DNA of 64,000 bases from Saccharopolyspora sp. SCSIO 74807 (GTDB lineage Bacteria > Actinomycetota > Actinomycetes > Mycobacteriales > Pseudonocardiaceae). The position numbers were made by a program, and so were the translations under genes. The stretch is from assembly GCF_037023755.1 (NCBI RefSeq), contig NZ_CP146100.1:2668501-2732500 (forward strand). Reading direction: 5' to 3'. Of the stretch, positions 59,206 to 64,000 are shown piece by piece. The notes under the pieces were generated by a model that made no database searches, had not been told where the DNA came from, and worked only from the letters and a program-made list of their open reading frames with translations. How positions within the stretch are numbered: the first letter of the stretch is position 1; each line of letters starts with the position of its first letter.

Positions 59206-62106
59206 GTGGCCATGCGGCCCCCGGTTGGAATGCCGAAACTGTCCCGGCGCAGCCGGATCCTGCTGATCATCGGCGGGATCGTGCTGGTGGCGCTGCTGAT
59301 CTGGTCCAGCCTGGTCGGTGCCTACGTCGACTGGCTCTGGTTCAGCGAAGTCGGCTACCGCGGCGTGTTCACCACCCAGGTGCTCACCCGCGTCGCGCTC
59401 GGCGCGGCCGCCGCGGTCTTCCTCGGTGCGGTGCTGCTGCTGAACCTCTGGATCGCCTACCGCACCCGCCCGGTGTTCGTCCCGGTCAGCGGCCCGGAAG
59501 ATCCGCTCGCCCGGTACCGCACGGTGATCAGCGCGCGGCCGAAGCTGTTCGCCATCGGCATCCCGGTCGCGGTGGCCGTGCTCGGCGGGCTCGCGGCGCA
59601 GGCCGACTGGCAGACCGTGCAGCTGTTCCTGCACAGCGTCCCGTTCGGCAAGACCGACCCGCAGTTCGGCCACGACATCAGCTTCTACACCTTCGAGCTG
59701 CCGTTCTACCGGTGGCTGCTGTCGTGGAGCTTCGTCGCCGTCACCGTCGCGTTCCTCGGCGCGCTGGTCACGCACTACATCTTCGGCGGCGTCCGGCTGG
59801 CGGGACGTGCCGGGCAGCTCGCCGCGCCCACCCGCGTGCAGCTGGCCGTGCTCGCCGGGATCTTCGTGCTGCTCAAGGCCGTCGACTACTTCTTCGACCG
59901 CTACGACCTGCTGCTGTCCCAGCGCAACTCGCTGTTCACCGGTGCCACCTACACCGACCTGAACGCGCTGATGCCCGCCAAGCTGATCCTGCTGTGCATC
60001 GCGGTGTTCTGCGCCTGCGCCTTCTTCGCCGCGGTGTTCCTGCGCGACCTGCGGATCCCGGCGCTGGCCACGGTGCTGCTGGTGCTCTCCAGCGTGCTGG
60101 TCGGCGCGGTCGGGCCCGCGCTGCTCGAGCAGTTCTCCGTGAAACCGAACGCCAACCAGCGCGAAGCCGAGTCGATCAAGCGCAACATCGACGCCACCCG
60201 CAACGCCTTCAAGATCGGCCCGGAAAACGTCGACGTCAAGGACTACCCGGGGGTGACGAACCTGCAGCCGCAGCAGGTCGCCGACGACCCCGGCACCATC
60301 CCGAACATCCGGCTGCTGGACCCGAGCGTGCTGTCCGACACGTTCACCCAGCTCACCCAGCAGTACAACTTCTACGGATTCCCGGACAAGCTGGACGTGG
60401 ACCGCTACCGCGGCCCGGACGGGCAGCTGCAGGACTACCTGGTCGCGCTGCGTGAGATCAACACCAACGGGCTGGCCGCCAACCAGCAGTCCTGGATCAA
60501 CCAGCACATGGTCTACACGCACGGCAACGGGTTCGTCAGCGCGCCGGCCGACCGTGTCGACTCGACCTACCAGGAAGGCCGCACCCAGGGCGGCTACCCG
60601 GTGTTCTCGGTCAGCGACGTGGCCAACGGCGGCCGCGGCGAGATCCCCGTGGACCAGCCGCGCAGCTACTTCGGCGAACTCGCGTCGACCTACGCCATCG
60701 TCGGCGGCGACCCGGGCGACGCGCCGCGGGAGTACGACACCGACCGCAGCGCCTACACCTACCAGGGCAAGGGCGGCGTGCCGCTGGGGAACTGGTTCAA
60801 CCGGCTGATCTTCGCCGCGCACTACACCGAGCGGAACATCCTGTTCAACCAGGCCATCGGAGACAACTCGAAGATCATCTACGAGCGGAACCCGCGCGAC
60901 CGGGTGCAGAAGGCCGCGCCCTGGCTGAAGGTCGACGGCGACCCTTACCCGGCAGTGGTCAACGGCCGGATCAAGTGGATCGTCGACGGCTACACCACGC
61001 TGAACAACTACCCGTACTCCGAACTCACCGAACTCGGCGAAGCCACCAACGACACGCTGCCCGGGGTGCAGCGCCAGCCGAACCAGCAGATCAACTACAT
61101 CCGCAACTCGGTGAAGGCGACCGTCGACGCCTACGACGGCAGCGTCGACCTGTACTCCGTCGACGACCAGGACCCGGTGCTCAAGGCCTGGCAAGGCGTG
61201 TTCCCCGGAACCGTCAAACCCTCCAGCGAGATCAGCCCCGAACTGCGCAGGCACTTCCGCTACCCCGAAGACCTGTTCAAGGTCCAGCGCAGCCTGCTGA
61301 CCGAATACCACGTGGACAACCCGGCGGACTTCTACTCCACCCAGACCTTCTGGGAAGTCCCGCCGGACCCCACCAGCAACGGGCAAGGCGGCTCCGCCGC
61401 GCAAGGCAACCAGCAGCCGCCGTACTACGTCGTCGCCCAAGTCCCCGGCCAAGACCGGCCGAAGTTCCAGCTCACCAGCGCGCTCACCGCGCTGCGCAGG
61501 CAGAACATGGCCGCCTGGGTCTCGGCCTCCTCCGACCCGCGCGACTACGGCAAGCTCACCGTGCTGCGACTGCCCACCAACACCCAGACCGCCGGGCCGA
61601 ACCAGGTCCAGAACCAGATGGAATCCACCCCGGAGGTCACCGAGAACCGCACCCTGTTCAACAACCCCAACGTCCGCCCCATCTTCGGGAACCTGCTCAC
61701 GCTGCCCGTCGCCGGTGGGCTGCTCTACGTCGAACCGATCTACATCCAGCGCAACGAGCAGGACTCCTACCCGCAGCTCGCGCGGGTGCTCGTCTCGTTC
61801 GGCGGCGACGTCGGCTTCGCCGAAACCCTGCCGAAGGCACTGGAACAGATCTTCGGCGCAGGCGCGGGCGACGCCACCGGCCCCGGACAGGAGCAGCAAC
61901 GACCGCCCGAGCAGCAGCAACCGCCCGGGCAGCCCGGGCAGCAAGCAACACCCGAGCTGCAGCAGGCCGTCTCGGACATCCGCGGCGCGCTCGAACAGGT
62001 CCGCTCCGCGCAGCAGTCCGGCAACCTCGGCGACCTCGGCACCTCGTTCCAGCAGCTCAACCAAGCCATCGCCCGGTTCGAGCAACTCCAGGGCAACGGC
62101 GGCTGA
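59206..62106 (+). CDS. UPF0182 family membrane protein (Rv3193c-like)
   Basis: GTG at 59206 is preceded by TGGAG with 8-base spacing; 966 aa. The N-terminal 300 residues hold about seven transmembrane helices (including ILLIIGGIVLVALLIWSS and ATVLLVLSSVLVGAVG). The rest is a large extracytoplasmic domain with conserved DVDRYRGPDGQLQDY, QQYNFYGFPD and FGGDVGFAETLP. A Gln/Pro-rich tail with short repeats (QEQQRPPEQQQPP) precedes a final coiled coil. The family is widespread in actinobacteria and of unknown function. A strong terminator follows immediately. Confidence 0.95.
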   Translation: MAMRPPVGMPKLSRRSRILLIIGGIVLVALLIWSSLVGAYVDWLWFSEVGYRGVFTTQVLTRVALGAAAAVFLGAVLLLNLWIAYRTRPVFVPVSGPEDPLARYRTVISARPKLFAIGIPVAVAVLGGLAAQADWQTVQLFLHSVPFGKTDPQFGHDISFYTFELPFYRWLLSWSFVAVTVAFLGALVTHYIFGGVRLAGRAGQLAAPTRVQLAVLAGIFVLLKAVDYFFDRYDLLLSQRNSLFTGATYTDLNALMPAKLILLCIAVFCACAFFAAVFLRDLRIPALATVLLVLSSVLVGAVGPALLEQFSVKPNANQREAESIKRNIDATRNAFKIGPENVDVKDYPGVTNLQPQQVADDPGTIPNIRLLDPSVLSDTFTQLTQQYNFYGFPDKLDVDRYRGPDGQLQDYLVALREINTNGLAANQQSWINQHMVYTHGNGFVSAPADRVDSTYQEGRTQGGYPVFSVSDVANGGRGEIPVDQPRSYFGELASTYAIVGGDPGDAPREYDTDRSAYTYQGKGGVPLGNWFNRLIFAAHYTERNILFNQAIGDNSKIIYERNPRDRVQKAAPWLKVDGDPYPAVVNGRIKWIVDGYTTLNNYPYSELTELGEATNDTLPGVQRQPNQQINYIRNSVKATVDAYDGSVDLYSVDDQDPVLKAWQGVFPGTVKPSSEISPELRRHFRYPEDLFKVQRSLLTEYHVDNPADFYSTQTFWEVPPDPTSNGQGGSAAQGNQQPPYYVVAQVPGQDRPKFQLTSALTALRRQNMAAWVSASSDPRDYGKLTVLRLPTNTQTAGPNQVQNQMESTPEVTENRTLFNNPNVRPIFGNLLTLPVAGGLLYVEPIYIQRNEQDSYPQLARVLVSFGGDVGFAETLPKALEQIFGAGAGDATGPGQEQQRPPEQQQPPGQPGQQATPELQQAVSDIRGALEQVRSAQQSGNLGDLGTSFQQLNQAIARFEQLQGNGG

Positions 62107-62107
62107 G

Positions 62108-62154
62108 ACCGGGGGGTGGGTCGCCGCGCGACGCGACCCACCCCCCGGTTCTTC
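62108..62154 (+). terminator. Strong terminator after UPF0182 gene
   Basis: Perfect 17-base arms ACCGGGGGGTGGGTCGC (62108-62124) and GCGACCCACCCCCCGGT (62133-62149) with an 8-base loop, followed by TCTTC. It begins one base after the stop codon. Confidence 0.92.
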
Positions 62155-62198
62155 ACCCGACGAGCCGTCGCGTAAGCTGATGGCACAACGAAAGACGG

Positions 62199-62272
62199 CG
62201 CGGGGTGGAGCAGTTCGGTAGCTCGCTGGGCTCATAACCCAGAGGTCGCAGGTTCGAATCCTGTCCCCGCTA
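62199..62272 (+). tRNA. Initiator tRNA-fMet (CAT), copy 1
   Basis: 74 bases without CCA. Anticodon CAT in the loop CTCATAA, flanked by GGG and CCC of the anticodon stem, the three G-C pairs that mark initiator tRNAs. C1 and U72 are mismatched, also an initiator feature. The T-arm has GGTTCGAATCC. Followed by ...TACGAGG, so CCA is not encoded. Confidence 0.97.
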
Positions 62273-62286
62273 CGAGGAGTGTGTTT

Positions 62287-62316
62287 GAGGCCCCCGCCAA
62301 CTGGCGGGGGCCTCTT
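62287..62316 (+). terminator. Terminator after tRNA copy 1
   Basis: Perfect 12-base arms GAGGCCCCCGCC (62287-62298) and GGCGGGGGCCTC (62303-62314), loop AACT, then TT. Confidence 0.85.
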
Positions 62317-62336
62317 CCCGTTTGGGGCGTTGTTTG

Positions 62337-62357
62337 TACGGGGGCCGAGCCCCCGTA
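62337..62357 (+). other. Second hairpin in the tRNA repeat
   Basis: TACGGGGGC (62337-62345) and GCCCCCGTA (62349-62357) pair perfectly with a CGA loop. It is repeated at 62805-62825 in copy 2. Confidence 0.8.
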
Positions 62358-62453
62358 GGCCCCCACGGTGCGGTGGTTGCGGGGCGTTGGCTCCTTGCGT
62401 TTCGAGTACGGGGCCTGGGGAGCGACCAGCAATGTGCGGGGCGGTCGAGTCGT

Positions 62454-62649
62454 CTTCGTTTTCCTCTGCGGTGTGTTGTGTGTGGGGCTGTGGGGCTCGC
62501 TTTCGCAGCGTGGTTTGGTGCCGCGGGTTTTGGTGTGGGAGGGGTGTGAGCTGCGGTGGAGATGCGAGTGGTGTGGGTGTCCAGAGGGCAGGGACTGGTT
62601 TGGAGGGGGTGGGCGTTGGGGGAGTTCGCCGGGGTGTAGAGTTAGCGGC
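62454..62649. other. Spacer between the tRNA copies, no gene seen
   Basis: GT-rich sequence, low in purines, with weak similarity to the stretch after copy 2. It carries no coding signal; open frames on the minus strand through the tRNAs are artefacts. Confidence 0.5.
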
Positions 62650-62666
62650 ACAACAACGAAAGACGG

Positions 62667-62740
62667 CGCGGGGTGGAGCAGTTCGGTAGCTCGCTGGGCT
62701 CATAACCCAGAGGTCGCAGGTTCGAATCCTGTCCCCGCTA
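62667..62740 (+). tRNA. Initiator tRNA-fMet (CAT), copy 2
   Basis: Identical over all 74 bases to the tRNA at 62199, including C1-U72 and the GGG/CCC anticodon stem. Two initiator tRNA copies in tandem raise initiator dosage. Confidence 0.97.
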
Positions 62741-62754
62741 CGAGTAGTGTGTTT

Positions 62755-62784
62755 GAGGCCCTCGCCTGTTGGCGGGGGCCTCTT
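62755..62784 (+). terminator. Terminator after tRNA copy 2
   Basis: Arms GAGGCCCTCGCC (62755-62766) and GGCGGGGGCCTC (62771-62782), loop TGTT, one wobble pair. Confidence 0.82.
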
Positions 62785-62920
62785 CCCGTTTGGGGCGGTG
62801 TTTGTACGGGGGCCGAGCCCCCGTAGGCCCCCACGGTGCGGTGGTTGCGGCGCGTTGGCTCCTTGCGTTTCGAGTACGGGGCCTGGGGAGCGACCAGCAA
62901 TGTGCGGGGCGGTCGAGTCG

Positions 62921-63631
62921 CAGTCGTGGTCGCTTCGACTTGGCGTGTCTTGTGTGGGCCTGCGGGGCTCGCTTCGCATCGCGGTGTGAGGTGGGTTGCT
63001 GCGGGCTCATCGGTAAGTCGATGGGTCTCGCGTGGGGCGCGGGTTGTGGATTCGGGCATGTGGGGGTGTGTTCTGGGGTATGGGGGTTGGAAGGGAGCGG
63101 TGCTTGTGGCGTAAGAGGACGGTGCGAGTGCGAGGAAAGTGTTGGGAGTCAAGGAGATCGGGTGGAGCGCGCCCAGATCTTGGCGCACGCGGGGGAACAC
63201 AGGCGATCCGCAGGCGCCACACCCGGCAGCGGGCGCATCGGGCGGGTGCACACCGCGCACACGTGACGCCTGGAGCGAAATTTTTTGCGCACACAACTGA
63301 AAAATCCGAGCAGTCCGCCGCCGCGCCACATCCTCGACCTCCGTCCGAACACGACCGCCGGAACGACGATCAGTCGGCACAGCATGTCGAGTAACGCGCA
63401 GTGACCGTCCTATTTGGCGCTCAACCGCACCGTTTCGTGCAGGTAGACCGCACGATCAGGTAGCGACGGAGGCCGCTGCGGACTCTTCGCACAGGCTCCG
63501 GAACGAGCAGGCGGGCGCCCCGTTCGCCTTTCTGGCAGAGCGATGTGCCCTGGAGCACGCCAGGACGGAGGCATCCGCTCACGCACCGCAGACGGCCGCT
63601 GGTCCACCCGGAGCAGTCCGCTGCAACCACA
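62921..63631. other. 711-bp region without a gene
   Basis: No coding frame or known RNA is evident. The stretch near 63271-63308 (GCGAAATTTTTTGCGC and TGAAAAATCC) is unusually AT-rich for this genome. The upstream part repeats tRNA-flanking sequence weakly; the downstream part should include the PadR promoter. Confidence 0.5.
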
Positions 63632-63661
63632 GTGGACAGAACGGCCGACCATTGTGGACAG
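63632..63661 (+). promoter_or_regulatory. Paired GTGGACAG sites upstream of padR-like gene
   Basis: GTGGACAG occurs at 63632-63639 and 63654-63661, 22 bases apart (about two helical turns), and an inverted GTCCAC lies at 63602-63607. They precede the AGGAGG ribosome site of the next gene. Confidence 0.4.
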
Positions 63662-63681
63662 CCTAGGAGGGCCGTGGCACC

Positions 63682-64000
63682 GTGGGACTCGTGACTGAGC
63701 TGAACGCGACATCCGCCGCCCTGCTGGGGCTGCTGCACGACGGCCCGAAGACCGGGGGGCAGCTCGTCGCTGCCGCCACCGAACGCTTCGGTGGTTTCTT
63801 CAGCGTGACCCGCAGCCAGGTGTACCGGGAACTGCCCGCGCTAACCGAGTCCGGACTGCTGCGGCTCGGCAAGCAAGGCCCCCGCTCCAGCCAGCAGTAC
63901 GCGATCACCGCCGCGGGCAAGCGCGCCTTCAAATCCTGGCTGAACACCGAACCCGGGCCGGACAACGTCCGCAGCCCGCTCATCCTGCGCCTGGTGCACG
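63682..64000 (+). CDS. PadR-family regulator, 3' end outside the window
   Basis: The start GTG at 63682 follows AGGAGG (11-base spacing); an internal GTG at 63691 is possible. The visible 106 residues are a winged HTH of the PadR type: LLGLLHDGPKTGGQLVAAA, the recognition helix SVTRSQVYRELPALTESGLL, and the wing GPRSSQQYAITAAGKRAF. PadR proteins repress genes for stress or detoxification and usually bind a palindromic site upstream of their own gene. The reading frame remains open at base 64000. Confidence 0.93.
   Translation, partial: MGLVTELNATSAALLGLLHDGPKTGGQLVAAATERFGGFFSVTRSQVYRELPALTESGLLRLGKQGPRSSQQYAITAAGKRAFKSWLNTEPGPDNVRSPLILRLVH

Larger units (their letters stand above)
62182..62453 (+). 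repeat. Duplicated tRNA segment, copy 1
   Basis: About 270 bases including the tRNA, a terminator and a second hairpin, repeated at 62650-62920 with few differences. The two start 468 bases apart. Confidence 0.9.
62650..62920 (+). repeat. Duplicated tRNA segment, copy 2
   Basis: Second copy of the tRNA, terminator and hairpin segment. It differs from copy 1 by single bases; the terminator arm has GAGGCCCTCGCC instead of GAGGCCCCCGCC, which keeps pairing through G-T wobble. Confidence 0.9.

Noticed and set aside
62199-62740. Minus-strand protein fragments containing DRIRTCDLWVM-like and TGFEPATSGL-like strings
   Set aside because: These strings are the reverse translation of the tRNA sequence and are a known annotation artefact.
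58609-62979. Long minus-strand open frame of more than 1400 codons
   Set aside because: It runs antisense through the UPF0182 gene and both tRNAs and has no ribosome site or known domain. Its apparent motif repeats come from the tRNA and its flanks.
62199-63681. tRNA-associated integration site or mobile element
   Set aside because: There is no integrase, no att-like partial tRNA 3' end, and the duplication includes whole tRNAs with terminators.

Overview
This window comes from a high-GC actinobacterium. GTG starts are common, many genes are tightly coupled, and it carries actinobacterial hallmarks: WhiB7, a conservon-type signalling operon, the DUF3107, DUF4873, PPA1309 and UPF0182 families, MoeZ and AdnAB. 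The gene order closely follows, as I recall it, the Mycobacterium tuberculosis Rv3193c-Rv3212 block: PQQ-like protein, DEAD helicase, MiaE-like protein, DUF3107, TetR, DUF3152, moeZ, TIGR02569, ATL, lipase-like hydrolase, adnA, adnB, K+ channel, nudC, uvrD2, whiB7, ABC1 kinase, DUF2342, PDZ protease, UPF0182. The genes not in that block (AurF oxygenase, agmatine deiminase, M16 peptidase pair, cvn operon) suggest Pseudonocardiaceae, perhaps Saccharopolyspora-like; this is inference, not a search result.

Layout. 1-8 kb: small membrane and secreted proteins (CPBP protease, CAP protein, CorA, Nudix, PH-domain, PHP, RecB-like nuclease). 8-13 kb: PQQ-like membrane protein flanked by tandem repeats, a DEAD-box helicase, a MiaE-like ferritin-fold protein and DUF3107. 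13-19 kb: two TetR genes, each with a palindromic candidate operator next to it; the first faces an AurF-type oxygenase plus hydrolase, the second an alpha/beta hydrolase. 19-25 kb: DUF3152 metalloprotease-like protein, moeZ, TIGR02569, HemD-like protein and an alkyltransferase-like DNA repair protein. 25-29 kb: a cvnABC-type histidine kinase/roadblock/DUF742 operon with no GTPase. 29-40 kb: secreted GH18 protein and the AdnA and AdnB helicase-nuclease subunits, separated by an agmatine deiminase-TetR operon with its own operator, an unknown gene, a nested palindrome and a 21-bp minisatellite. 40-51 kb: K+ channel, zinc protease, an M16 peptidase pair translationally coupled to nudC, then uvrD2. 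51-59 kb: whiB7 with a complete-looking attenuation leader (AT-rich promoter, short ORF, two terminators), methyltransferase, ABC1 kinase, a 50-aa zinc ribbon protein, and several proteases. 59-64 kb: UPF0182 membrane protein, two identical initiator tRNA genes in a duplicated segment, and the start of a PadR-family regulator.

The genome-maintenance genes (adnA, adnB, uvrD2, RecB-like nuclease, ATL) and stress genes (whiB7, nudC, proteases) form the conserved core. The accessory material is concentrated at 13-19 kb, 25-29 kb and 33-36 kb. Two repeat types run through the window: a palindromic intergenic repeat of about 51-55 bp (four copies, all in gene-end junctions) and many short tandem repeats of 15-21 bp, several in frame within genes. 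I see no insertion sequence, prophage, CRISPR array or rRNA.
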